From NCBI GenBank assembly GCA_029449245.1, contig JANATF010000009.1:1364001-1428000 (forward strand): a stretch of 64,000 nt of DNA, read 5' to 3'. This document shows positions 44,462 through 55,593 of this stretch, one piece after another. Each line of letters begins with the position of its first letter. Position 1 is the first letter of the stretch. The notes under the pieces are model-generated. The model worked only from the letters and a program-made list of their open reading frames with translations, did no database searches and was not told the DNA's origin. This DNA comes from Mortierella alpina. Its lineage: Eukaryota; Mortierellomycota; Mortierellomycetes; Mortierellales; Mortierellaceae. The position numbers and the translations under genes were made by a program.

Positions 44462-46069
44462 ATGTCTCGTATGCTCCCAGACCCCTGGACCGGGGACGAG
44501 TACGACGCCGGATTCCCCCCCACCCTCCTGCCAGAACTGGCCATCATGGCCGCGTCGAATGCCATTCGCGAAAAGCCCATGTGGTGGCAAAAGCACAAGG
44601 ACCCTATCATTGCCACCCGATGGAGAGAGGAACTCAGGAAGGCAGGGCTCGCTCGTGGCGGCGGCTTTGTCCTGCGGGACGAGCACATCGACTATGTCTT
44701 CAAGGAGGTGGAGTGGCGTGCCGAGAAACGCCAGCAGCAGATTGACAGCGGTGTCAAGGCACCGATCGAGGTCGGTATCGATGGCACGCGCCGCTCGGAC
44801 GGGCTCATCTCCCAAGAACTAAAGTCAAAGTTGCTGGCCAGCGTCAAGAAACTCAGGGAGGTGCCCGACCATCTGAAGGACTGGCACCCGGGATCGAACC
44901 ATCAAGTCCTGGACCTCGTACACCCTTCCCTGTTCCCGGTGGTTGTCGGCAGGACAATGGTGACGGAGGAGGAGGCCATTCCTCCGCTGGATTTTATTGG
45001 ACAAGGCAAGGTCTTGGAAGACATGCCTCCGACTCACTCAGATGAGATGTACTGCTCCCAAATGTACCAGTGGTTGCCCACAGACTTTGAGGTGAGTCAA
45101 GAGGGCAAGGTCAAGATCAAGTCGTACATCAACAATCTTCATCCTGTCGAACACGAGGACATGTATCCAGTCCTTGCAGAGATCTTTGAAAAGTTCCTAC
45201 CTATGTTCGAGGAAGTCTTGGGCGACATGCAACAGCTTGATAGGAACAAGCAATACCGGCTGACGGACCCTTCCGAGTGGTACGGCGAAGAGCCCGTATT
45301 TGAAACCGACGAGGAATATGAGGAATACCACAGGACCCGCGTCCCACGACCCGTCGAAGTGCCAGAATTCACGCCCATGAAGGAAAGCAAAAGATACAAC
45401 CTCAAGACTGGCTATCCTCTGCAGGTCATTTGCAAGTTGGCCGATATCGAGTTGACGCCCGACAATCCAAAGTACGAGGGAGGGGTCTGGCATGTAGAGG
45501 GAATGGCCAACGAGAACATTGTCGCCTCTGGCATCTATTACTACCACACAGAGAACATCAGCGAATCGCGCCTCAACTTCAGGATCCAGGTCCACGAGCC
45601 AGCATACGAGCAAAATGATGACCGGGGCGTGGAAATGATGTACGGACTGCAAAACGAGGAGGCACTTGTGCAATATCTGGACGGGATCGTGACGAAGCAG
45701 GACCGGTGCATTGCGTTCCCCAACATTTACCAGCACCAAGTCCAGCCGTTTGAGCTGGAAGACCCGACCAAGCCAGGCACTCGCAGTATCCTGGTGTTTT
45801 TCCTGGTGGACCCAACAAAGCCGATCTTGTCAACCACGAATGTGCCACCGCAGCAAAAGACCTGGGCGCCCAAGAGAGGACTGCTCCAGGAGGTCGAAGA
45901 CAAGATGCCGCCCGAGATATTTCACACGATTCACAAGCTGGTGGACTGGCCCATTAATTTGGACGAGGCCAAGCAGCACCGCGAGGAGCTCATGAAGGAG
46001 CGCAAGTACTTTGTCAAGACTATGAACACCGACATGTTTGAGCGGCCGTTCAGTCTCTGCGAGCACTAG
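44462..46069 (+). CDS. DUF4246 family protein
   Basis: The product is 535 aa, intronless, with the full length expected of this fungal family. Conserved blocks include the N-terminal MWWQKHKD and TRWREEL (about residues 40-57), KYEGGVWHVEGMANE (about 338-352), IYYYHTENI and FPNIYQHQVQPF (about 419-430). The HxE followed by a distal NxxQH...F resembles the metal-binding layout of 2-oxoglutarate/Fe(II) oxygenase-like cupins; this is inference and the biochemical role is unknown. The ATG at 44462 follows a C/T-rich leader with CACTGCAGCC just before it. An AATAAA at 46104-46109 lies 35 nt past the stop. The next gene starts only 132 bp on, on the same strand. Confidence 0.9.
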   Translation: MSRMLPDPWTGDEYDAGFPPTLLPELAIMAASNAIREKPMWWQKHKDPIIATRWREELRKAGLARGGGFVLRDEHIDYVFKEVEWRAEKRQQQIDSGVKAPIEVGIDGTRRSDGLISQELKSKLLASVKKLREVPDHLKDWHPGSNHQVLDLVHPSLFPVVVGRTMVTEEEAIPPLDFIGQGKVLEDMPPTHSDEMYCSQMYQWLPTDFEVSQEGKVKIKSYINNLHPVEHEDMYPVLAEIFEKFLPMFEEVLGDMQQLDRNKQYRLTDPSEWYGEEPVFETDEEYEEYHRTRVPRPVEVPEFTPMKESKRYNLKTGYPLQVICKLADIELTPDNPKYEGGVWHVEGMANENIVASGIYYYHTENISESRLNFRIQVHEPAYEQNDDRGVEMMYGLQNEEALVQYLDGIVTKQDRCIAFPNIYQHQVQPFELEDPTKPGTRSILVFFLVDPTKPILSTTNVPPQQKTWAPKRGLLQEVEDKMPPEIFHTIHKLVDWPINLDEAKQHREELMKERKYFVKTMNTDMFERPFSLCEH

Positions 46070-46201
46070 TGCGACAACCAGAGTCACGTAGCTCGAAAAA
46101 AAGAATAAAACCGAGAACGAGTCACTTCATTTTTCATTTTCTTTTTCACACCATACTCTGACACTCCCGCACTCCTCACCTTCACCTCCGCCTTTGCCGC
46201 C

Positions 46202-46903
46202 ATGGCCGACAGCACGAAATGTGGCCACTGCGCCAAAACCGACACCAACCTGAAGCGCTGCGCAAAGTGCAAGTCCGCGTTCTACTGCTCACGCGACTGC
46301 CAATTGAAGAACTGGAGAAAGGAGCACAAAAACCACTGTGCCGCCCTCAGCGCGAATACCATGGGCCAGCCAGTGCCTGCTGCTGCTGCTGCTGCACTGT
46401 TGGCCAACAACTCTTCCGGAGCCACACCCTCTACAGGAAGCCCACTCTCTGTCAGGATCGCAAAACCATTCCACATGCTGCATGACAAAACTTGGCTCCA
46501 TGGCAGATCCGAGCAAGATGTGTACATGCTTCTCATCGACTCATACCGTCTCATGCAGGAAGACGATTACAAATTCGAAGGCGACGCTGATGTTGACTCT
46601 CTTTACGGCGGTGCTGCTGATAGCAGCGGTGCGTTCAAGCGATTCCTGAAACAGGCCGAGGAGCGGCCAGGTCTCCTGCCGTCGTGGTGGTCACCCGAGA
46701 AGGCAGCGGCCTGTATGAGACTGGGGATGACGAACGGATGGAGCTCTTTGGCCTCCGCTGTAGAGAAGGGCGATATTCAAGATCATTACGGCGAGAATCT
46801 CATGCCTATGCAACTCAGGATGTTAAGAGAGCAGATCACCTTGCGCGGACCCCAAGGTCAGAGCGGCGCGGTCATGATGCAGATGCAAATGAGGATGGAG
46901 TAG
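46202..46903 (+). CDS. MYND zinc-finger protein
   Basis: The product is 233 aa. The N-terminal MYND finger has all eight ligands: C7, C10, C20, C23, C29, C33, H42 and C46. An Ala-rich linker follows, then a conserved fungal region (PFHMLHDKTWLHGR, then DVYMLLIDSYRLMQEDDY, about residues 87-125, and LLPSWWSPEKAAACMRLGM, about 160-178) found in a family of small fungal MYND proteins. The C terminus is Met/Gln-rich. MYND fingers bind proline-rich partners, so a cytosolic or nuclear adaptor is likely; the partner is unknown. No intron is needed. It is preceded by a C/T-rich leader. Confidence 0.9.
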   Translation: MADSTKCGHCAKTDTNLKRCAKCKSAFYCSRDCQLKNWRKEHKNHCAALSANTMGQPVPAAAAAALLANNSSGATPSTGSPLSVRIAKPFHMLHDKTWLHGRSEQDVYMLLIDSYRLMQEDDYKFEGDADVDSLYGGAADSSGAFKRFLKQAEERPGLLPSWWSPEKAAACMRLGMTNGWSSLASAVEKGDIQDHYGENLMPMQLRMLREQITLRGPQGQSGAVMMQMQMRME

Positions 46904-47741
46904 GATGCCTCGTCGCCTGGTGGTGTGAGCTATCAACCCATTTTGTTGTTCCTTCGGGAGGGGATTTGTAGTATACAGAATCGTCTTAGCCAGTCATAGG
47001 TTTGTGCTACACCAAATGCTACGAACCATTGCATCCCCTATTTTAAATATCTCACGTAAACGCGCATCCGGGCTCTTACTGTAGCGTCTATGACTGGTCG
47101 TGACCATTGCGCGAACGGTGTCTCTCATCGGTCCATGGAGGATACATCCGTCAGCAATAACGTTCACGTAAAGCATTGGCTGCACTTCAGTAAGTTTACA
47201 CAGTCCCTCTGAGGGAGAGCGTGGTCGAATGACTCAAATTTGAGTCTTCCGAAGGTTGCTGAGGCGCGGGCACAATATTCTTTGCCAAGTTCGCCGAGGC
47301 ACAAAGTGTAACCTGTCTGTCGTTCTTCAAGGTTTTTTTTAACTTCAGTCATCTATCGAGCCAGGCACATGCAGCAGACGAACCCTGGTCTTCATACATG
47401 TACAGTACACACAATGCTTAGCCTCCGATACTCGACTTGAGCGATGCATATAATTGGTCGCACCTGATAACGATGAGAGCCTCTGCTGGTGGCAAGAATG
47501 CGTCGGGCTCAGTGTGCCTTGTATGGGCCTATATAATGAGCGCCATAGACCGGCTGTTCCCAGCACACCTCAACTCACACCTCAACACACTCTTCACATC
47601 TTCAAACCCAACACCTACTACCATACTTCCCCCAGTAAGTCCTCAGATTGACAAAATGCCTTCGGAGAGGCTACCTTCGACCACTCGTTGTGGTCATTAA
47701 CTAACACCTTTTTACCTTAAATCATACTACAGCAAAACAAA
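46904..47741. other. Intergenic region with promoter and 5'-UTR intron of the next gene
   Basis: No gene is supported in 46904-47500. TATATAA (47530-47536) and a 5'-UTR intron (47635-47732, GTAAGT...ACTACAG, 98 nt) belong to the small secreted protein gene at 47742. Confidence 0.65.
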
Positions 47742-48104
47742 ATGAAGTTTGCTCTTGCCGCGGCTGCTGCGTTGATCTCAACTGCTGCTGCCTTCCAAAC
47801 CAATTATGTTCCTTTCATCAAGACCCTGACCAGGCCATCGAATTCTGTTGACAACGGAGCCCCCTACCCCTTTGCGGCCTATAGCCGCTGCGAGCTGCGC
47901 GTCGATGATGCCCGTCCTACCTTGACGACTGTTCAAAAATTCGCTGGCTCGGATTTTGAATGCTATCAGAGAAACAACAAGAATGGTACATTTTGCACCG
48001 TCAAGAGCACTGTCGCCAATATGTCGTCCACCAAATTCGCTTTGGTAACCGTTCAATTGTGCGCCAAGTACAAGGGTGCCCTGCAACTGATGCAGGAGTC
48101 TTGA
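47742..48104 (+). CDS. Small secreted protein 1 (4 Cys)
   Basis: The product is 120 aa with a signal peptide (MKFALAAAAALISTAAA, cleavage about residue 17). The mature part is about 103 aa and has four cysteines (SRCEL, FECYQ, TFCTV, LCAKY), enough for two disulfides, plus NGT and NMS sequons. No family is recognised. The promoter has TATATAA at 47530-47536. The transcript is predicted to carry a 98-nt 5'-UTR intron ending 9 nt before the ATG. AATAAA at 48141-48146 follows the stop by 37 nt. Together these point to a real, probably well-expressed secreted product. Confidence 0.8.
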   Translation: MKFALAAAAALISTAAAFQTNYVPFIKTLTRPSNSVDNGAPYPFAAYSRCELRVDDARPTLTTVQKFAGSDFECYQRNNKNGTFCTVKSTVANMSSTKFALVTVQLCAKYKGALQLMQES

Positions 48105-48508
48105 AGTCGCCCCTCCGACCTTTTTTTGTCATCCTCAACTAATAAATGACCGTGTCTGTGCACTATATCTCTCACAGTTCACACCTCATTACCTCTCGAT
48201 TGCTTGGTATTTTACCTTACTCACTGCTACTGTTGGCGAATGGAGGCTATGTGTACGCAGGCTTGATTTTGTGTAAAAGGCAACGATGGCACCGCGACTT
48301 CCCATCGTCAGAAAACCAAGCTCAATAGTCAACTCTCCAACTGTTAATCAACTACCACCACCCTTTGACAGTTCAAAGTAATGGCCGATCCTCAGATATC
48401 ACTGCAATGACTCCAACTGTGAGTTTTGCTCTCCTGAGTAAACATACATGTACACGCAATTGATTCTGAACGTCCTTGCCCTAGTTAAACTGCTCCTAGT
48501 CTCAAACA

Positions 48509-48748
48509 ATGTTGCCCATCAAGATCCTGCTCCGCGTTGTCGCTGCTGTGTCCCTCAGCCTGGGTGCTGAGGCTGCGAACTTCGGGTGCTACGGAAAGTG
48601 GGAATGTGACGCTATTGTCTCGAACAACAGCGTCTACAAGTTCACCCACAAGGAAGGACGCACTGGCGACCGCAAGTACTGCTCCCTCGCCACCATCAAC
48701 GACATCACGGATATCAAGACAGGAGATGCGAAGCCAGCTCAGTGGTAA
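48509..48748 (+). CDS. Small secreted protein 2 (3 Cys)
   Basis: The product is 79 aa. The signal peptide MLPIKILLRVVAAVSLSLGA ends about residue 22. The mature part is about 57 aa with three Cys (FGCYGKWECD and KYCSL) and is rich in charged residues. A 66-nt 5'-UTR intron (48419-48484, GTGAGT...CTAG) lies 24 nt before the ATG, and AATAAA is at 48830-48835. No family is recognised. It is 404 bp from small secreted protein 1 on the same strand and has the same gene architecture, but the mature sequences do not look homologous. Confidence 0.7.
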   Translation: MLPIKILLRVVAAVSLSLGAEAANFGCYGKWECDAIVSNNSVYKFTHKEGRTGDRKYCSLATINDITDIKTGDAKPAQW

Positions 48749-49661
48749 CCTTGACAAGTGGATTGTCGTATGTCAAATTACTATATTTTTTTTCGCATCC
48801 CCGCACCCACCTTCACTACTTTGTCGCCTAATAAACCACCACTCAATGAGTGTTTGCAAAGGAGGGGGAGTGATTCTGTAGGGTCGCTTATTTGAGGCAC
48901 AGTGTGCTTCTCTTTAGGAGCCGTCGATCTCACTAATAAAATAGCCCTGCCACTCAATATGCACGCTCTTTATGAACACTTATGTTCTTCCGATAGTACA
49001 TGAAGGCAAGATGTCTAGGTCTGATATAGCAAAAGCGATCAGTGCATCCTTTCGAGAGGGGCGGTGTGAACCATTGGGTGACATTCAAGTTGCTAGAGTT
49101 GGACAACTGAGTGCGGTCAGGTCGGCATTTGAACCTCCCACCCTCAGGCCGTGATGGCCATTTGGACTCAGCATGAGAAAGCGGTGTGCTATTGTAATAG
49201 TCTACAAAGGTGCATGCCTGTCACTTTTTTTTGTTGATACCTCCGAAGTGTTCAAAGATGTTTGGCAGCGCCATCCATTCTCATCAAGGCAATACCTAAC
49301 AGATAGCTGGAATCCTATGACATGGCACACTTTTCTGGACAAATTTTGAGTCGGAAGATCATTCTTATTCCTCATCGCTCTTCATTTCCCTGGCTTCTTT
49401 ATTGCTTTGGTACCCAAGCCGAGGCATGCCCGTACGACCTCGAGCAAAAAACAAAAAAAAAAAAAAAAAACGAAACTTCATCGCGCAGCTTCAGCAGAAA
49501 CAAGACGCCGCACTAGTGAACCTGTCTCATGCGTAGAATACATGCACATTAGCTACTTATCATGACCACAGCTGCGAACATGGACACATTGGCTGATTAA
49601 TATGGCAGCTCGTTAGGGAGAAAAATTACTTGTGTTTATTATAGTAATAGTACAAACGAGA
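48749..49661. other. Intergenic region, no supported gene
   Basis: This contains the 3' UTR of small secreted protein 2, an A-run at about 49447-49470, and the minus-strand AATAAA (plus TTTATT 49635-49640) of the next gene. Nothing else is seen. Confidence 0.5.
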
Positions 49662-50437
49662 TCAACGCTTCAGAGGAACGCGCTCGAGCAACTTGTCGTT
49701 AATGAGGGTCATGATGTTACTTGAGGTAAAATACTGAACTCCCTGACCCGCCTGACCAAACCAGGGCGCAATAGGGCCAGAAAGGACATCAAAGGCTTTG
49801 AGGACTCTGTAAACATGGTAGTTATTAGGGTAATTGTTCTTGTCGCGGTCCTGGGGTGTGTCGAGATTCGAGGGAGGGAGAGCGCGCTGAGGGTAGGGAG
49901 CCCCTGAAGGTGCCAAGTAACTGCCATATTCACTTCCAAAGCGGTCCAGCAAGGTTCCGACAGTCAAGGTAATATTGCCTTGAATGGGCTGGTCATTGGT
50001 GTCGAGCTGAAAGCCTCCCTTCGGTGGATATCTGTACCAGCCGGTGTTGGGGTCGATCCACTCCTTGAGAAAGGCAGCAGGACAGAGTCCGCCAAAACGG
50101 TCGTAGGGATGCGTGATATCGTCCAGGGGAAAGACCTGGGGGAGTTTTTGGGGTCCGAGGCGAGCATCTCCGCAGAGGTAAAGCTGGGTGGAGTTCACAG
50201 GTGCGACACCACTACACAATTTAGGGCACTGCAACGCGGGGATGGAGCAGAGACGTTAGATTTTTTCCGGGCAGTGCAATGTAGGGTGCGTCGTGTCAAA
50301 CTAACCTTGCTTCTCAAGTGACTCTCTCCTATGAATGTGGTACTGGGGTTGGGGGTTGGAGCACCGGATACGACAACGGCAGACAAGATAACGGTAGCGA
50401 GAACCGCAATGCAGCGGACATTGCTGGTCAGGAGCAT
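49662..50437 (-). CDS. Secreted TNT-domain protein (NAD glycohydrolase-like)
   Basis: Two exons, 50306-50437 and 49662-50228, join across a 77-nt intron (50229-50305, GTTAGT...TTGCAG) to 232 aa. Exon 1 is essentially a signal peptide (MLLTSNVRCIAVLATVILSA). The C-terminal half (about residues 130-228) shows TNT-domain features: LLDRFGSEYGSYLAP, a PYPQRALPPSN block, YHVYRVLKAFDVLSGP and APWFGQAGQGVQY. TNT domains of this kind hydrolyse NAD(P)+, and fungal secreted homologues are known surface or extracellular NADases. Activity is inferred. Four Cys in the N-terminal part of exon 2 and the sequons NST and NIT suggest an extracellular glycoprotein. TATTTAAATA at 50505-50514 is the likely TATA; AATAAA lies 22 nt past the stop. 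Confidence 0.88.
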
Positions 50438-51638
50438 TGTAGGACAAAGGTGGTGTGAAGTGGTGGGGGAGTAAAGGATGGAAGAGCGATGAGGATGTCT
50501 AAGCTATTTAAATACTGGCATCATGCCATCAGGGCATCCTGTACAACAGCCCCCGAGGGACAATCTTCAACTTTACATGCAGTTGAGCCTCTAGGTGGAC
50601 GAAGTTGGCATACGGAATGAAGACAGACGGGCACTCCAAAAAAAGATTAAAAAAATTGGTGTTCCGCACCACACCACACCCGCACCATTGTGCATACTGT
50701 TGTGCTACGGCACCGCGCACAACGATGAGCTAAGAATATATGAGACGGACCATCAACAGAACCCGCGGAGACGCCGTTGTAGCCCCAACAGTTCAAACGA
50801 GGCAACAGGTTACTGTCTGTTGCCTTCTGGCGGAAATATGCAACAACATAGGGTACCTTGGGACTGACCTCTTCCTCCTCTAGGCTGAGCTGCACTACAG
50901 TAATGGATCAAAACTTGGTGTAACGCAAAGTTCTCATTTGAACGAAGTCTATCCCATAACCGTGTGTCAGATTGGAAAAATGCCGACTTTTCTCCACTCA
51001 CTTCATCGCGAGGATCCCTTTGAGGATATACTCCTTTTGAAGAACACAGCTCCGCCGAGGGTAATCAGTGCGAAATGAAGGATGTCCCCTTTATCATGTA
51101 CTGGGTCGAGGTATCAGCCGGTACTGGAAAAATGAACCGGTATGCCTGTGAGGGAAGGTCATCCTGCCTTCGTTGAGCCACATTCACCAGGGATGCATCA
51201 GCATGTCTTGAAATAGAAGTTGCCTTATAGAATCAATGCTCATGAGCCAAGCATTGGACTGTGTTGATGTTGGCCGGATGACGGGCATTGACTGCCACCT
51301 GACGAGCGGGTAATGCAAGGAAGGCGCTGGCCAGTGGGAAAGTGTCTGTCAGACTCAGGGCAATCTCTTTTGGGAAACCTCTTCTGGGAAACCTTAAAAA
51401 ACTGGGCATTGGACTGCATGCTTGCCCCAGACCCCGTTCGCCCTGTGCAGGGACTTGCTTGACCCCCTAGATCCAAGGAAGACACAGAAAGAGAAGGTAG
51501 CCAGGGCTAGTGTACTGATGGACAGGTGGGGCTTGGCCAGCGTCCTTTCAAATGCATGAGCATGCCGTCGGCAGTGTTCTAAGCAGGGTGGAATGACTTG
51601 TGCGCACACATGGGTAAGAGAATGGGAGATATATTTAT
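50438..51638. other. Intergenic region, no supported gene
   Basis: This contains the TNT gene promoter (TATTTAAATA at 50505-50514). The rest shows only short frames without coding character. Confidence 0.5.
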
Positions 51639-53574
51639 TTATTCGCTGTGGCTGGCATGTCGGGGAAGGATAACACATCTAAAGTACGACTCGTAAAAAG
51701 CCAAGAGGAGCAGAATCGTCGTCGTGGTGAGCGCAGTCGCCCAGACTGGGAGGAAGAGACCGATCGGAGTCGCGCAGATAAAAGCCGCGATGGCCGTGAG
51801 ATGCGCATGGGGGGTTCTGGCGCAAAATGATTTGCGGAACATGGCATGGCCCAGCACGAAAAGAGTCGGTCCGCCAATCATAATCACCACGTATATCCTT
51901 TTATCCTCATCGCTCGGGATGGCTTGGGGGTGCTCGAGACTGAGTCGGTCTGCGACTGCACACCAGATGATGCCAATGACCATCACGACGTGGATATAAG
52001 TGTAGCCAAGGCGACCCATCTTACCAGGATCATCGGATCGCTCAACAAACTCGACGGCTTCTGTCGATGCTGTGTGGAAGTAAATCCACCACATAGCCGC
52101 TGCTCCCAAAAACGAAATAATGAAAACTCCAAGTCCTGCAGCACCTGAAAACACTCCTTTGAATGCCTCTCCTGTGACGACGATGGACTCGCCCAGAGCG
52201 ATAATAATAAACAAAGAGCACCGTTCTATACGGGAGAAGCAATGTCCGTTACTCAATGCGGGATCCTAGGATCATATGTCTACACTAGGACGCGGCAAGT
52301 CCTTGATATCTTACCAGCAAGATGTCCTCCGTGAATATCCCAATCCGTTGAAATCGATTTGCCAAGGCCAGGTGTATAAAATCCCGTTGCGGCCGATGCA
52401 TATTCAATCACGATGGCGACAGCCCAGAGCACGTTCCTTGTCACGCCTCCAATGGCTCCCCCTGTCAGCCACAACACTGCGGACGTGCAAAACCAGAAAA
52501 GGACTCGAATAAAGTTCTTCTGCAGCTTGTGGCCATGAAGAGCCAAGACAACTACGGTGGTTCGTCCGAGTTGAATCAGCACATACATTACTGCAAAAAG
52601 AAGACTCCTGTCCGAGTACGACTCCCCGATGACTGAGGACATGATGAGGTTGATCAGCATAAGGCTCAACAGAAGCAAGCGCACTAGATACGAGTCTGGG
52701 TTGAACCTAATAACAAACAAAGATTGAAGGATGAAGCGGGATCTCTAACGTTAGTTACCATTTTTTTTCAACTAGCGAAGATGATGTTTGGAAAACAATA
52801 AACAAGAGCATTTGCAACTCACCAGTTAAAAGTCCATGCGCTAAAGACCCAGCCCCACTGGAGGAGACAGGCCAGGAGGAGACAAGCCATGCAAATTAAA
52901 GTTTACCAGCGTGTCAACAGGCGTCAAGACAGGCGGAGAGAGATCAAAAACAGGAGTTGAGCGTTGTCAGACAAGAAAAAATTGGCGGAGCTTACCCATA
53001 CTGCCAGAGTGACAACCAGCATCTCCAGCACAACCTCCCAAGTCAAATCGTGTTCCATAGTCTGTGAGATGGCGCTAACTATCAGGTGCCATCGCAAAAG
53101 CGTTTAACATTGTGCTGCGAGGATAAAAAACGAGAGTGTACAAGGCCATGGAAAAAGGCATGACTTACTTGCATAAACAAAGACCAGATCGAAAAACAGT
53201 TCCACGTTTGTGACCTTGGCCGCTGTTTCTCGCGGCCGCATCAGTTTGGCGTGCAGCCGGACCTTGCCTCCGAAACCTGCCTCGTACGAGGGTGGGTCGG
53301 ACAAGGTGTTGGTGGAGAAGGCGCCTGGAGTCGGGAATCCTGGCGAGCCAAAGTCTGCTTGCTTCTGATCCTGCACTCGCTCTGCTCGCTCTGCTCTTGT
53401 GATCTCGCAATCGTCGTGTGCTACCAGCTCTGAGTTCAGCATGTCGTCGAAGGCATTGTGGCCGTGTGGAGGCGGGGTGGAGTCGAAATAGGCTGGGCTA
53501 CCTTGGTCGGGGATGGCGACGGTGGTGCTGGGGGCCGCAGAGATCTCGGCTCCATGGTCTTGTGCTTTGCTCAT
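51639..53574 (-). CDS. LtrA-family multi-pass membrane protein (five exons)
   Basis: Exons 53169-53574, 52996-53078, 52823-52857, 52315-52706 and 51639-52225 join through four GT-AG introns (90, 138, 116 and 89 nt) to exactly 501 codons (500 aa). The start MSKAQDHG at 53574 is followed by about 115 cytosolic, acidic residues; a longer frame from 53748 is leader. The LtrA signature VTNVELFFDLVFVYA (about 121-135) crosses the first junction into AISAISQ. Later motifs are WGWVFSAWTFNWF, DIHGGHLAERCSLF and IIIALGESIVVTGE. About 8-10 membrane segments are visible. The family is named for bacterial low-temperature requirement protein A; its function in fungi is unknown. AATAAA overlaps the stop (plus TTTATT at 51633-51642). 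Confidence 0.9.
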
Positions 53575-55407
53575 GACGAGGCTGCTGCAGGGCTGCTGGA
53601 GAGGGAGTGGAGAGGTGCAGAGTGGCAAGCGACGAAAAGGGCTGAAGACAGAACGCACGGGAACACCAAAAAAAATCATAGTCACGCTCTGTCCGCCTCC
53701 GATTGGGCAAAATGCAACCGCTCGTTTGGACTGCATAACAGGGAGCAAGGGGCAACATGGTCTGCGGCTTGAACAGCATACATATAGGGAGACGTTCTTC
53801 CCAGTGGAATGGCGTTGTGCTACCCGTCAGTCCCTGCGTGTCCACTTCATACTCAATTACATGAGCCATGGCTGCGCTTTTTAAGTGCAGTAGACGGGCG
53901 TTGAGGGTCCAGTCATCTTGATTGCGGTACTGCGATTCCGAGGAAGGTGCAAGGAGCGTCTAACAACGAAGGCAAAAGGAAATCTTGCGAAGCGTGCTTG
54001 CCACCCTCAAGCCTTACATGGTATTCAAAAAGAGCAACCAGTGGCTCAGCATGGGTAGCTTTGGACACGGAGACTGGGCTTGCTAGATGCTGTCCTCGGA
54101 CTGTGCGTAGATTTCTACATTAGCCCTCGTCAAATCCACGCCTTACCTTCCCACCATAGTCCCCTCGATTGAAAAAAATTATCAAAAGTCATGAGTTCCG
54201 GAAGAACAGGTCGTGTCGCTCAGTGTGTTTCTTGAAAACTAAGCCGAGGGTAGTCTTGTCGTTGTATATGCACACATTGCACAGGAGGGTGATGTGCACA
54301 ACAGTAGCCTACAATGTTGATGGTGTTTCCTGACAAACATACAAACATATTCTCGACTTGACACCCAATCCAGGTCGCCAACAACAACTGCAGCTACAGC
54401 ATGGGAAAGAATTGAGGCGTGAGAGCAATTCTCGAAACGGAGGAACATGTGCAGCTCTTGAGCTGTTGGCACTCGCCTTCATGGTGGCAGCAGCACGTTT
54501 TCTTCAAGGCCATTGCAAATTAAAGCCAAGGCTAATTCCAAGAGACGATGGACGGGACACCATTGTTATCCATAGCCGTCTCTTAGCCGCCTCTTAGCCC
54601 GTCACCCTCAGAGTATGGCAGCTATTTCTTTTCTTAATGTCATCTCCGCCCTTCGTTCAATCAAGACCAACTTGATGTCAGTGCGGGCCAAAAGGTGCTG
54701 AGGTTGTGAGCAATTTTCAGCGTCGCTCAGGAAATGGCTGTCTGATGGGAAATTTGTGTCATGTTGGTTGGTGAAGAAAACAACTATGGCACAGGTGGCA
54801 CAAGCCAAACGCAGGACACATGAGCACTAGGATGCATGAACATGAAAAGATCTCGTCTTCTGTCTATGCTACAAAAGAAACACTGTATGTTTGGTCCACA
54901 ATAACTCGTTGGCGTAAAGCTGTAATTGAGCTCTGTGAAAGGTGCATGCATACTTGATGTTGATTTGCGCGTACGGAAGGTAAAGAAGACCCGCCTTTTC
55001 GACTTTTCAAAAGTTTATGCTGCTGAAGACCACGTCTTGATGAAACTTTTGGTAGGTGGCGATAGTCATGGCCACTGTTTGGAGTACAAGGGAGGTGCTG
55101 TGCTCTGTTTGCAATCGACGTTCTCGTTTTCATGTATGTCCATGAGCCGATAGCATTGGTGCTCCCCTTCTGATAGCTCATGGAAGGCATTAGTGTTCAT
55201 TATCGAGGAACTTACGGTATAGAACTCTTCGTTGTATAAATAATGCCATCCGTCGCTTCATCCTCACTCAGCACTTTTCATAACTCTTTCCACAGATAAC
55301 AAGAACTCAGGTCAGCCTTTCCTTCTCGCCTCGCTTAGTCTTACTAGTGCTCCACACACACAGCCGTCATCTGAAACGAATGCCTTGTATTGTAATAGAT
55401 TCCCACA
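53575..55407. other. Intergenic region with promoter and 5'-UTR intron of small secreted protein 3
   Basis: No gene is supported between 53575 and 55230. At the right end are a TATAAATA (55235-55242) and a candidate 5'-UTR intron (55311-55398, weak donor gtcagc, acceptor tgtaatag). Confidence 0.55.
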
Positions 55408-55593
55408 ATGCTGTACAAGACTTACATTACCATTTTGGTCCTCCTGGTCGCCACCGTCAGCAGTGCACTGCCGGCTGCTCTTGATCTTGGTGATGAGATC
55501 CTCCCTCAATGCCTCAACGTAGGTGGCGTCATGTGCTGCGGTAGATACTGCTACGACCCCACAGTCGTTGAGACGGTCGCCAGCGACCAGTAA
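55408..55593 (+). CDS. Small secreted Cys-rich peptide 3
   Basis: The product is 61 aa. The signal peptide MLYKTYITILVLLVATVSSA (about 20 aa) is followed by a mature peptide of about 41 aa with five Cys in the tight pattern C-x7-CC-x3-C around GGVMCCGRYCYD. An odd Cys count suggests either dimerisation or one free thiol. TATAAATA (55235-55242), a predicted 5'-UTR intron ending 9 nt before the ATG, and AATAAA (55673-55678) frame it like the other two small secreted genes. No family is recognised. Confidence 0.7.
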   Translation: MLYKTYITILVLLVATVSSALPAALDLGDEILPQCLNVGGVMCCGRYCYDPTVVETVASDQ

